Below are positions 21,885-32,235 of a stretch of 64,000 bases of DNA, piece by piece (the stretch's first letter is position 1; every line of letters begins with the position of its first letter). The stretch spans positions 17,167,509 to 17,231,508 of the forward strand of contig OZ026524.1 in assembly GCA_964019695.1 (NCBI GenBank). Direction: 5' to 3'. The notes under the pieces were generated by a model. The model was given only the letters and a program-made list of their open reading frames with translations, made no database searches and had not been told where the DNA came from. The position numbers and the translations under genes are program-made. This DNA is from Loripinus fragilis (Eukaryota > Mollusca > Bivalvia > Lucinida > Lucinidae).

Positions 21885-22047
21885 TTGTCATCTGCTGATA
21901 ACCTTTGCAAACAGTAAGGACCCAGATCAGGGCCGAGAAGAATGTTGATCCTTATCTTGATCCAAACCGACTGATACTCTAATAGTGTATTCCTGAAAGA
22001 ATTTATTGAAAAAAGTTATTTTTAAAAAAAAAGTCAGCAGACGACAA
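21885..22047 (+). mobile_element. MITE family M, copy 4
   Basis: Begins TTGTCATCTGCTGATAACC and ends GTCAGCAGACGACAA. It is an inverted-orientation subtype: the AACCTTTGCAAACAGT segment is at the left end instead of the right. Confidence 0.78.
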
Positions 22048-22205
22048 AAAGTTTATAGAAAAAAGATCTTTCTGGTTCTTATGTATTGTATTTGAATTTA
22101 AGGTACAACTTGCATTTTATATTGTAGAACAGTGACCTATGTCACTGTACAGAAATGTGTAGAAAGACCCTTGTTACTGTGTAAAACATTTTATCAGACA
22201 GACAA

Positions 22206-22390
22206 TGTCGTCTGCTGATAACCTTGCAAACAGTTAGGACCAAGATCAGAACCAATTGAAAGTCATTCCTGGTCTGCATCCAAAATGTTTGACATTGAAT
22301 TGAGTTCCTGAAAGAATTTTTGCAAAAGACATAAAAAGTATTCAACAAGTTAAAAAAGATCTTTTTGGTTTTAATGGTCAGCAGACCTCA
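22206..22390 (+). mobile_element. MITE family M, copy 5
   Basis: TGTCGTCTGCTGATAACC on the left and GGTCAGCAGACCTC on the right, with a diverged right terminus. Its counterpart in unit 2 is 26490-26676. Confidence 0.65.
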
Positions 22391-22753
22391 AAACATGAAT
22401 GTGGGCATGACTGGATTTGTTCATCTAAATTGAAGTGTTCTTGTCACTCTGGCAACAAATAGCAGGCTTCTGACCACATGGTGAGGCTATTACCTGGTGA
22501 CTTATCCCAATAAACACCGAAATTTCAGTTTTACACTGTCAATCACATACCAGCTTTAGCAAACAGTGTAGATACAGATGAGAAGCAGCTAATAAGGAAA
22601 GAGTAAAATCATTAAGGTCCTTTAAGATAGTCTTCTGGAATTACGTTTTAGTGAATAAATTATTTTGTTCAAAGAACAAAAAAAATAGTCCCTGATCAGA
22701 CTGCATTGAATTTTTTATATAAATCTTTACATGCGACATACTTAGTGATTTTG

Positions 22754-22908
22754 TTGTCGTCTGCTGACTCCTTTCAAAATAAATATTTTCAAGAAATTTC
22801 AGGAAAAAAATCAAGGTGTCAAATTGTATGGATCCAGATCAGGACCAAACATACTGTTGGTCCTGATCTGACTCCAAACTGTTCATGAATGTTATCAGCA
22901 GATGACAA
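22754..22908 (+). mobile_element. MITE family M, copy 6
   Basis: Both termini are intact (TTGTCGTCTGCTGA and CAGCAGATGACAA). The central palindrome GATCAGGACCAAACA/TGTTGGTCCTGATC is close to perfect. Counterpart: 27026-27180. Confidence 0.8.
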
Positions 22909-23075
22909 AAGTTTGATGATCAGTTGTTTCCAAAAACGGGATATATCTAGGTTCAGCAGGACAAAGGTTAATTTGATATTTATGCAAGTGCATTTATTAT
23001 AACATAGTAACCCTATTTGTCTTGAAAAGCATCCATTTCTATTTTACTCTGCTTGTTGGAAATTATTTAGGTATT

Positions 23076-23230
23076 TTGTCATCTGCTGTCTTTTCTAAAT
23101 TAATTTACTATATAGTTCCTTCATTATCACTATCAGAGAGTCAAACAGTTTGAATTCAGATCAGGTCTGACATTTTGTCGGTGCTGATCTGGTTCTAAAA
23201 CTGTTTGCAAAGGTTATCAGCAGACAACAA
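23076..23230 (+). mobile_element. MITE family M, copy 7
   Basis: A 155-bp copy with both termini. It closely resembles copy 3, including the flanking GCAGGGTTCCACTTA, so the 18-19 kb cluster and this unit share ancestry. Counterpart: 27348-27502. Confidence 0.8.
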
Positions 23231-23579
23231 TTGTAGGCAAAGAGAAACTTCAGCAGTGTATATCTAACCAACTTGCAGGGTTCCACTTAGTAGTATGCAT
23301 TTATAACCAAAGTAGAAAACAATATGTATCCTGATCAGCTGGTTTCAGGCCAGCTGATTCAGATCTATACTGTTTTCAAAACAAGTTATACCCAGGTACA
23401 GCATGGTATGGGCCTTTTTACATTATTTACAGGTAATCATATTTCTTTAATTTTTATTTTTGTTAATTTTCTCCGAATTTTATGCACATAAAATTCGACA
23501 AAAACACAGAAGAAATTTAGGATACTGCCTGATAATGACTATTTCCTATGAGTGTAGATCCAGATCAGCTAGCTTCTGA

Positions 23580-23785
23580 AGGGAGCGCAGTGGCTCAGTG
23601 GTAGAGTGCTTGACTCGAGACCGAAGGGCTGCGGGTTCGAGCCTCACCGGCGTCACTGCGTTGTGGTCCTTGAGCAAGACACATTTATCCTAGCTTAGTA
23701 CTGGTTCAACCCAGGAAGAACCGTCCCGCATAACTGAAAGATTGTTGAATGGACGAAAAGAATCAAATCAAACAAACAAAAACAA
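23580..23785 (+). mobile_element. tRNA-derived SINE family A, with 13-bp duplication
   Basis: The head has an A box (TGGCTCAGTGGTAG) and a B box (GGGTTCGAGCC) at tRNA spacing. A conserved body follows (GTCACTGCGTTGTGGTCCTT, ACTGGTTCAACCCAGG) and the tail is rich in CAAA. It is flanked by AGCTAGCTTCTGA at 23567-23579 and 23786-23798. Unit 2 at the equivalent place (about 27838) has a single AGCTAGCTTCTGA and no SINE, which is a true empty site. Confidence 0.93.
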
Positions 23786-24242
23786 AGCTAGCTTCTGAGA
23801 GGCCAGCTGATCAGGATCCACACTGTAAGGTGCAAGAATTGCCATAGGTAAAATAATAAATCGATAGAAGAGAAATGAACAAAATATTCACTAAAAATAT
23901 ATATACAAACTACAAACATGTACTTAAAATGAATAATTAAGCATTTTAAAAGGATTTTTGCTTGGGAGTATTTATTGTGGGAGTATCATTTTGGGAGCAG
24001 ACATAGACGGCACCTTCAGGTGTGTAAAAACAAAAACCTTACACCCTAGTGCACATTATGTTTACTAAGTTTAGACATAGAGTGCATTAATAGTGAACAT
24101 CATGTAATTCACATAACAACTTAAGTTATAATTCATTACTCGAATATTAAGCGAATAAAGAAATGTGCTTCATGCAAGATTGTCATTTTGTATCCTGCTT
24201 GATAACTTATATCACTTTAACTATCCTTGTTAGCAAAGACTT

Positions 24243-24405
24243 TTGTCATCTGCTGATAACCTTTGCAAACAGTAAGGACCTAGATCTGGAACGAGAAGAA
24301 TGTCGATCCTGATCTTGATCCAAAAGGATTGACACTCTAATAGTGTGTTCCTGAAAGAATTTATTGAAAAAAGTAATTTAAAAAAAAAAAGTCAGCAGAC
24401 GACAA
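24243..24405 (+). mobile_element. MITE family M, copy 8
   Basis: Same subtype as copy 4, including the AACCTTTGCAAACAGTAAGG left part. It is flanked by two copies of a 110-bp segment (24128-24236 and 24449-24572, sharing ATTAAGCGAATAAAGAAATG), so it appears to lie inside a small local duplication. Confidence 0.77.
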
Positions 24406-24580
24406 AAAAGTTTATAGATAAAGATCATTCTGGTTCTATTGTATTGTTATAATTCATAACTCGAAAATATTAAGCGAATAAAGAAATGTGCTTCATGCTA
24501 GATTGTCATTTTGTATCCTGCTTGATAACTTATGTTATTTTGAATTATATCATTTTAACTATCCTTGTTAACTAGGTTGC

Positions 24581-25264
24581 AAGGCAGTAGACATTAGAAT
24601 AAAAACCCGTATTATTAGCTTTTGGATGAATATTGTGAATGGTAAACAAACAAAACTATCAAAATGGTTATACTTACTTCTACTAGGAGAATATGATGGT
24701 GGCATCCATCAACATAAATGGATCCATTTTATTAAACATATTCTAATATCTGTTTGGTGTCCCGATCTTTTAAACAAGGAAGTCATTGAAAACCCAAAAT
24801 CAATCAAAAATCAAATCTCTAAAACTCTATCAGACCTTTATGTTCAGGAGTGGCATAACAAAGTAACTTCATCCTCTAAAGGAAAGAATTATACTCTTTT
24901 CAAGCAAGATTTAAATTTTGAAAATTACCTAATCAAATTAAATAGGAAACACTGTTCTTCATTGTTACAGTTTAGGTAAAGTAATCATCGGCTTCCGGTT
25001 GAAACTGGTCGCTGGGAAAACACACCTTTAGAAGACAGAAAATGCACATTATGTAGCAAACATGATATCGGTGACGAATTTCACTATCTTTTTGTTGTTG
25101 ATCACTTTATATCTGACAGAAAGAAATATTGAAGATCATATTTTTACAAAAGTACTAACATTATAAAATTCAAAGAACTATTTTCTTTAGCAAATACCAG
25201 GAAGCTTGTAAAGTTATCAAGTTTTGTAGAAATTATAATGAATAAATGTTCATGTGCAGCCTAA
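24581..25264 (+). pseudogene. LINE reverse-transcriptase C-terminal tail, copy 2
   Basis: Same frame as copy 1 but with its own breaks. A TAA replaces Leu in the FRLSNH stretch (about 24977-24979), there is a disturbed stretch in the HYLFVCDHF region near 25095, and a TGA follows KKY (about 25130). It does not share copy 1's stop at about 21010, so the copies were decaying independently after duplication. Ends AA then stop, without the extra SP of copy 1. Confidence 0.72.
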
Positions 25265-25319
25265 CCCTAAAAGAGTCAATCATTACGATAATATACTTCT
25301 TACTATGTCTTGGCTTAAT

Positions 25320-25836
25320 CATCTTCACCAGCGAAGGTTTCGTCGTATCTACCTTTTGACAAACCCTTCGCCTCACGACCCTCAAAATTTATTATTAGTG
25401 CAGACTAATCGACCAATGAAAACGCCAGGAAGGATTTCTTTGATTATCCCTTCCTGCCAATCAGATTAAATGTAGCAGTTTATCGGCATCTAATATACAC
25501 CGGCTGCTAAGTCTCCATAAGTCCAGATAAGCAAAGATTTTGGTCGTAAAATTATTTATTTTTCTGCTACCCTTCAGTTCAAAATGCTCAAAATAACCAT
25601 CTTAATGTGACAGTTCTTTTGAGCACCTTAAACGTATATTTAAGTTGTTAAAAAAAACTGAATGTTAATTAATTACGCCGTCTTATCTGGAGTGTTTATC
25701 GATTTTTGAGTCCGCTTTGTGATCGATCATGTCACTTGTTACTATTTTCGGCTTATGACGTATTCAATCGGAGAAAATATATGCAGTGAGGTCAAGGGTT
25801 AGATTTGACAATCGAAACCCTTGGTTGGACAAGATG
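25320..25836. mobile_element. 517-bp DNA element with 9-bp duplication
   Basis: Flanked by TGGCTTAAT on both sides (25311-25319 and 25837-25845), while units 1 and 3 have a single TGGCTTAAT at that place. The ends are short imperfect inverted repeats: CATCTTCACCAGCGAAGG and, reverse-complemented from the right, CATCTTGTCCAACCAAGG. A 9-bp duplication is usual for Mutator-like elements. 8-bp families are possible if one base is coincidental. The centre holds a decayed version of the hairpin of the 7400-7951 element. No transposase frame is present. The open frame at 25254-25469 crosses its left edge and is an artefact. Confidence 0.82.
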
Positions 25837-26170
25837 TGGCTTAATATTTCATGGGAATAACCTGATTATAGACAACTCACATGATATGTCAAATCATGCG
25901 AATTGTCTATAATCAATAATGTGAAGCCTTATTTTGTTTCCTAATGAAGCAACAACAGTCGATTATGTTGCCTACTGTAAGTTATAGAAGGCTCTTTCAG
26001 GGTTGATTTTGCTCGCATTTTAACTTTCACCTTTTTCATGCTCTTTGTACTCATGTATTTTATGTATATCATGTATATGCTTTGTTTTTGTATCTTATGC
26101 CTTTACGCTATCTATGAGTGGTCTGAGTTTTATGTCAATAAAATATGAACTGTTCTGTTAACAAAGACTT

Positions 26171-26332
26171 TTGTCATCTGCTGATAACCTTTGCAAACAG
26201 TAAGGACCCAGATCAGGGCCGAGAAGAATGTTGATCCTTATCTTGATCCAAACCGACTGACCCTCTAATAGTGTGTTTTTGAAAGAATTTATTGAAAAAA
26301 GTTATTTTAATAAAAAGTCAGCAGACGACAAA
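26171..26332 (+). mobile_element. MITE family M, copy 9
   Basis: Unit 2 counterpart of copy 4, with both termini intact. Confidence 0.78.
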
Positions 26333-26489
26333 AAGTTTATAGAAAAAAGATTTTTCTGGTTCTATTGTATTGTATTTGAATTTAAGGTACAACTTGCATT
26401 TTATATTGTAGAACTGTGTCCTATGTCACTGTACATAAATGTGTAGAAAGACCCTTGTTACTGTGTATAACATTTTATCAGACAGACAA

Positions 26490-26676
26490 TGTCGTCTGCT
26501 GATAACCTTGCAAACAGTTAGGACCAAGATCAGAACCAATTGAAAGTCATTCCTGGTCTGCATCCAAAATGTTTGACATTCTAATTGAGTTCCTGAAAGA
26601 TTTTTTGCAAAAGACATAAAAAGTATTCAACTAGTTAAAAAAGATCTTTTTGGTTTTAATGGTCAGCAGACCTCAA
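26490..26676 (+). mobile_element. MITE family M, copy 10
   Basis: Unit 2 counterpart of copy 5, with the same worn right terminus (GGTCAGCAGACCTC). Confidence 0.65.
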
Positions 26677-27025
26677 AACATTTGGATTTGTTCATCTAAA
26701 TTGAAGTGTTCTTGTTACCCTGGCAACAAATAGCAGGCTTCTGACCACATGGTGAGGCTATTACCTGGTGTCTTAATCCCAATAAACACCGAAAATTCAG
26801 TTTTACACTGTCAATCACATACCAGCTTTAGCAAACAATGTAGATACAGATGAGAAGCAGCTAATAAGGAAAGAGTGAAATCATTAAGGTCCTTTAAGAT
26901 AGTCTTCTGGAATTACCTTTTAGTGAATAAATTATTTTGTTCAAAGAACAAAAAAAATAGTCCCTGATCAGACTGCATTGAATTTTTTATATAAATCTTT
27001 ACATGCGACATACTTAGTGATTTTG

Positions 27026-27180
27026 TTGTCGTCTGCTGACTCCTTTCAAAATAAATATTTTCAAGAAATTTCAGGAAAAAAATCAAGGTGTCAAATTGTA
27101 TGGATCAAGATCAGGACCAAACATACTGTTGGTCCTGATCTGACTCCAAACTGTTCATGAATGTTATCAGCAGATGACAA
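27026..27180 (+). mobile_element. MITE family M, copy 11
   Basis: Unit 2 counterpart of copy 6, with the same near-perfect central palindrome. Confidence 0.8.
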
Positions 27181-27347
27181 AAGTTTGATGATCAGTTGTT
27201 TCCAAAAACGGGATATATCTAGGTTCAGCAGGACAAAGGTTAATTTGATATTTATGCAAGTGCATTTATTACAGCATAGTAACCCTATTTGTCTCGACAA
27301 GCATCCATTTCTATTTTACTCTGCTTGTTGGAAATTATTTAAGTATT

Positions 27348-27502
27348 TTGTCATCTGCTGTCTTTTCTAAATTAATTTACTATATAGTTCCTTCATTATC
27401 ACTATCAGAGAGTCAAACAGTTTGGATTCAGATCAGGTCTGACATTTTGTCGGTGCTGATCTGGTTCTAAAACTGTTTGCAAAGGTTATCAGCAGACAAC
27501 AT
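27348..27502 (+). mobile_element. MITE family M, copy 12
   Basis: Unit 2 counterpart of copy 7. The last bases are changed (GACAACATTTG instead of GACAACAATTG). Confidence 0.78.
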
Positions 27503-28296
27503 TTGTAGGCAAAGATAAACTTCAGTAGTGTATATCTAACCAACTTGCAGGGTTCCACTTAGTAGTATGCATTTATAACCAAAGTAGAAAACAATATGTA
27601 TCCTGATCAGCTGGTTTCCAGCCAGCTGATTCAGATCTATACTGTTTTCAAAACAAGTTATACCCAGGAACAACATGGTATGGGCCATTTTACATTATTT
27701 ACAGGTCATCATATTTCTTTAATTTTTATTTTTGTTAATTTTCTCCGAATTTTATGCACATAAAATTCGACAAAAACACAGAAGAAATTTAGGATACTGC
27801 CTGATTATGACTATTTCCAATGAGTGTAGATCCTGATCAGCTAGCTTCTGAGAGGCCAGCTGATCAGGATCCACACTGTAAGGTGCAAGAATTGTCATAG
27901 GTTAAATTTATAAATCGATAGAAGAGAAATGAACAAAATATTCACTAAAAATATATATACAAACTACAGACATGTACTTAAAATGAATAGTTTAGCATTT
28001 TAAAAGGATTTTTGCTAGGGAGTATATATTGTGGGAGTATCATTTTGGGTGCAGACATAGACGGCACCTTCAGGTGTGTAAAAACAAAAACCTTACACCC
28101 TAGTGCACATTATGTTTACTAAGTTTAGACATAGAGTGCATTAATAGTGAACATCATGTAATTCACATAACAACTTAAGTTATAATTCATTACTCGAATA
28201 TTAAGCGAATAAAGAAATGTGCTTCATGCAAGATTGTCATTTTGTATCCTGCTTGATAACTTATATCACTTTAACTATCCTTGTTAGCAAAGACTT

Positions 28297-28459
28297 TTGT
28301 CATCTGCTGATAACCTTTGCAAACAGTAAGGACCCAGATCTGGAACGAGAAGAATGTCGATCCTGATCTTGATCCAAAAGGATTGACACTCTAATAGTGC
28401 GTTCCTGAAAGAATTTATTGAAAAAAGTAATTTAAAAAAAAAAAGTCAGCAGACGACAA
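28297..28459 (+). mobile_element. MITE family M, copy 13
   Basis: Unit 2 counterpart of copy 8, again between the two 110-bp repeats. Confidence 0.77.
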
Positions 28460-28634
28460 AAAAGTTTATAGATAAAGATCTTTCTGGTTCTATTGTATTG
28501 TTATAATTCATAACTCGAAAATATTAAGCGAATAAAGAAATGTGCTTTATGCTAGATTGTCATTTTGTATCCTGCTTGATAACTTATGTTATTTTGAATT
28601 ATATCATTTTAACTATCCTTGTTAACTAGGTTGC

Positions 28635-29318
28635 AAGGCAGTAGACATTAGAATAAAAACCCGTATTATTAGCTTTTGGATGAATATTGTGAATGGTAAA
28701 CAAACAAAACTATCAAAATGGTTATACTTACTTCTACTAGGAGAATATGATGGTGGCATCCATCAACATAAATGGATCCATTTTATTAAACATATTCTAA
28801 TATCTGTTTGGCGTCCCGATCTTTTAAACAAGGAAGTCATTGAAAACCCAAAATCAATCAAAAATCAAATCTCTAAAACTCTATCAGATCTTTATTTTCA
28901 GGAGTGGCATAACAAAGTAACTTCATCCTCTAAAGGAAAGAATTATACTCTTTTCAAGCAAGATTTAAATTTTGAAAATTACCTAATCAAATTAAATAGG
29001 AAACACTGTTCTTCATTGTTAAAGTTTAGGTTAAGTAATCATCGGCTTCCGGTTGAAACTGGTCGCTGGGAAAACACACCTTAAGAAGACAGAAAATGCA
29101 CATTATGTAGCAAATATGATATCGGTGACGAATTTCACAATCTTTTTGTTTGTGATCACTTTATATCTGACAGAAAGAAATATTTAAGATCATATTTTTA
29201 CAAAAGTCCTAACATTATAAAATTCAAAGAACTATTTTCTTCAGCAAATACCAGGAAGCTTGTAAAGTTATCAAGTTTTGTAGAAATTATAATGAATAAA
29301 TTTTCATGTGCAGCCTAA
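28635..29318 (+). pseudogene. LINE reverse-transcriptase C-terminal tail, copy 3
   Basis: The best preserved copy at its start: the frame is open from 28635 to 29084, through VETGRWENTP. A one-base insertion (CCTTAAGAAGAC versus CCTTAGAAGAC) then shifts it before the zinc-knuckle-like part, which is still present in another frame. Neither the nonsense change of copy 1 nor that of copy 2 is shared. Confidence 0.73.
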
Positions 29319-29762
29319 CCCTAAAAGAGTCAATCAGTACGATAATATACTTCTTACTATGTCTTGGCTTAATATTTCATGGGAATAACCTGATTATAGA
29401 CAGTTCACATGATATGTCAAATCATGCGAATTGTCTATAATCAATAATGTGAAGCCTTATTTTGTTTCTTAATGAAGCAACAACAGTCGATTATGTTGCC
29501 TGCTGTAAGTTATAGAAGGCTCTTTCAGGGTTGATTTTGCTCGCATTTTAATTTTCACCTTTTTCATGCTCTTTGTACTCATGTATTTTATGTATATCAT
29601 GTATATGCTTTGTTTTTGTATCTTATGCCTTTACGCTATCTATGAGTGGCCTGAGTTTTATGTAAATAAAGATATGTTCTGTTCTGTTAACAAAGACTTT
29701 TGTCATCTGTTGATAACCTTTGCAAACAGTAAGGACTCAGATCAGGGCCGAGAAGAATGTTA
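28635..29762 (+). repeat. large tandem duplication, unit 3 (partial)
   Basis: Contains the LINE tail with its TGTTC-repeat end and then 63 bp of the next MITE (29700-29762), where similarity stops abruptly at a palindromic block. This is the downstream breakpoint of the duplication or a later deletion. Confidence 0.88.
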
Positions 29763-30185
29763 TAATCCCAAATAATTGGTTTGTTCTAGAATGTTCTAGA
29801 AAGTCTCAGTCCAGTTCCAATTCTGCTTGAATAGAACTTCCTTGGATTTTGTGGTACTTCACTTTACATGGTATTTAATGGAATTCCATTAAATCCCAAA
29901 AGTTGGAACAATTGGTATTTTCTGTCACTATCTGGAACTGGAAAATCCCAGAAATTCTCAAATAATTCTGCTTAAAATATAAGTGGGATTTTATGTTACT
30001 TTCTGGGATAAATATTCCATTTAATCCCAGAAAGTCCCAGTAGGTACTTTAAATGGGATTATTAAGATTTTCTGGGACTTCATCAGTTCAACACATCCAT
30101 ATAATTCGGGATTAAATGGAATCTTTTGGTACTGCTAGTAAATAATTTGGTTCCATTTAATACCAAATAATCCCAACCTAGATTT
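29763..30185. repeat. block of interspersed TGGGATTWAAT palindromes
   Basis: Repeated TTAATCCCA and TGGGATTAA phrases occur in both orientations, including a perfect palindrome TTTAATGGAATTCCATTAAA (29872-29891). It looks like a MITE or satellite rich in internal inverted repeats. Clear outer ends were not found. It truncates unit 3. Confidence 0.55.
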
Positions 30186-30799
30186 GCTTAGGACCATTAT
30201 ATTCTGAACTCAGTCTGACCTTGAAATATGATATAACTGTGTTAACCTGATTCTCTCATTTCAATGACTCAAGCTGAAATTCTTTAATCTTGCAGGAAAC
30301 CAGAAAAAGATTCAAATAAACCTCATGGTTTGCAAGGCTCTAACTATTTGATAAATCCTGTGTTAATTTTGGATATATACTGCATAAACTGCACAAAATA
30401 AATCCTACAACAGACAATGTGAGTAAATAGAACATATTTCTATGCTTATAAATTATACTTGCATGAGACTTTTCATCATATAATTTAGTTTCTCAGAAAC
30501 AAAGCCATTTGTAGTTGTTTCTTTCTTTAAATGCTGATGAAAGACGCTTAATACTGAATATTGTTCATTATGGTTATACAATTTTACCATTATCATTATT
30601 ATTTACAGCAGCATTTATGGCAGTACAACACTTAGTTAGTGTGGTACATGTAAGCAGGTTAATTACTGAATTTACAGGATAATCAGGCTGATCATTGGGG
30701 CTTATTTTTATTTGATTTTTTTTATCCATTCTCTTTTTAAAAGGTGTTGGAGATATTGCGATTGCCTTCGTCTGTATATCAGGTTTTTGTTTGTTATGC

Positions 30800-31620
30800 T
30801 ATCTTCTAAACAACTGGACAGATTATCCAACCAAATTTGTTGAGCAACTGGTGTATGCAACTGGTGTATGCAACAGCAAAATTCCAATACCCCAATGATG
30901 TGGGATGTAGGTCAAAAGTGTCCTTCGGTCTGCCCATTTGCCTGCAATACTTTCACCTTGCAAACGGTTTGTTTGTTTTGTTGCTTTACGTCCCAAGTCA
31001 ACAGCTATGGTCATGGCGGGACAGTTAGTTCACCTAACCACACTTTTTCCTAGGCAAGCTTTAACAAGCAGTTAACCAGTACTTCGTGCACATACTTTCA
31101 CTTGTAACTGACAACAACCCTTCTTGAATGATTCAGCGGAAGGGAGGAGAATGACCGTAGAAATTATTTCATGATCAATCTCCACGAAAGTACGGGACCG
31201 GGTTGGGATTCAATCTCGCGACCCCTGGATTCATACTCACATCTGTTGCCAGACACGTTACCGACTGCGCAAACGGTCATACTGAATCCAACCAAATTTG
31301 TTTGGTGACTTACTTGCACAAGTGGGTGAGCAGGAGCATTACTGTTTTTTGCTTTTTGGATCCCCTTTGCATGGGCCTCAGAGAGTGTGCATTTTCTGGC
31401 TAAATTGCAGTGTCTTTCTGAATTGCTGGGTAGAACTCAACCAAATTTGTGCACAACTTAAACAAATTGTGTATACAAGAGCTTATTTTTGGGTACCCCA
31501 CTCAGAGGCGCCCTATAATGGGGTCAAAAGTGTCTGCCCATTCTTCTTTTATGCTAATCCAAACATGCTGGGCTGAATTCAACCTAATTTGTTGAAAGGT
31601 CGACTTTCTCACAAGTGGGG
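30800..31620 (+). repeat. 150-bp tandem repeat interrupted by a SINE
   Basis: The anchor CAACCAAATTTG or a near variant occurs near 30829, 31289, 31440 and 31578. Subtracting the inserted SINE, the spacing is about 140-150 bp. Units share GGTCAAAAGTGTC (about 30911 and 31519) and ACAAGTGGG (31319, 31611). Confidence 0.7.
30969..31268 (-). mobile_element. tRNA-derived SINE family B, 9-bp duplication
   Basis: On the minus strand the element begins CAGTCGGTAACGTGTC (part of an A box). It then has a B box (GAGATTGAATCCC), a body ending in CCATGACCATAGCTGTTGAC and GGACGTAAAGCAAC, and a CAAA-rich tail. GCAAACGGT flanks both sides (30960-30968 and 31269-31277). The first bases of the tRNA head are missing. 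A 5'-truncated relative is at 48334. Confidence 0.88.
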
Positions 31621-32039
31621 AGTGGTAAAGAACATTTATTTTTTTAACCTTCCAGCCAAATTTTCGATTATCCGAAACTACTGGGTTATTCCAAGACTAC
31701 GGACAGTCCTGACTTTTTTCTCTATTATCTATTGCAATAAAACTACCTATTATTCAAATTTCGATTATCCGAAAAATTCAATTTTTCGAAGTGATTTGTC
31801 AGTCCCGATAAAAGAAATGGCTATTAAATTACCTTTCAAGATTCGAAGTCCAAATGTCACGCATGGTGATCATGATTTCTTTGTTTGGTCGAGTTTATTT
31901 TTATTATATAGATTAATAATAAGAAAAAAATAGGTGAATGCCATTACAATAATACTTCATCAGTGTTGACGTGGTCTATTGTCATATACAGCATGGATGT
32001 TGGTGACCAAATTTTGAATGAAACGATTCAAATTTGAAT

Positions 32040-32196
32040 ATCGATATATAAACAAACAGGTTTTAAAATATTAAAACCAAACCAATAATGTATATGATGT
32101 ATATATGTTCAATGTTTCTATCTTGCTTTTGTAATTGTGCTTTATTTGTATGCTCTTCACATGTGGAGGAAATAAAGAATATTATTATTATCATTA

Positions 32197-32234
<38 letters not shown>

Positions 32235-32235
32235 T
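32040..32235 (+). repeat. LINE-like 3' end with ATT-repeat tail
   Basis: ACATGTGGAGGAAATAAAG at about 32159-32178 leads directly into ATT trinucleotide repeats (32182-32235). This is a common ending of mollusc non-LTR elements. No ORF is attached and the 5' limit is arbitrary. Confidence 0.5.

Larger units (their letters stand above)
20821..24580 (+). repeat. large tandem duplication, unit 1
   Basis: Unit 1 holds the LINE 3' segment (20821-21875), then MITE copies 4-8 and linking sequence. It closely matches unit 2 (24581-28634) base for base over most of its length and unit 3 (28635-29762) over the first part. The period is 3760 here but includes a SINE with its duplication of about 219 bp, giving a core of about 3.54 kb. 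The joint with unit 2 is at the GTTGCAAGGCAGTAG phrase. Confidence 0.9.
24581..28634 (+). repeat. large tandem duplication, unit 2
   Basis: Same order as unit 1: LINE tail, MITE copies 9-13, linking sequence. It lacks the SINE of unit 1 but carries a 517-bp DNA element (25320-25836) that unit 1 and unit 3 lack. Removing that element with its duplication gives a period of about 3.53 kb, equal to unit 1 without its SINE. Confidence 0.9.

Noticed and set aside
23581..23655. Possible functional tRNA gene
   Set aside because: The A and B boxes are good, but the sequence continues into a SINE body with a CAAA tail and a target duplication, and the same head occurs at 41616 and 55995.
31660..31800. 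TTCGATTATCCGAA repeats as pogo/Tigger termini, and similar AATTCGAAGTC phrases at 49605-49700
   Set aside because: The phrases resemble pogo-type ends, but I could not find paired inverted ends or a target duplication at either place.
31589..31933. 114-codon open frame
   Set aside because: It spans the end of the 150-bp repeat and the TTCGATTATCC-type sequence. Its composition is that of AT-rich non-coding DNA.
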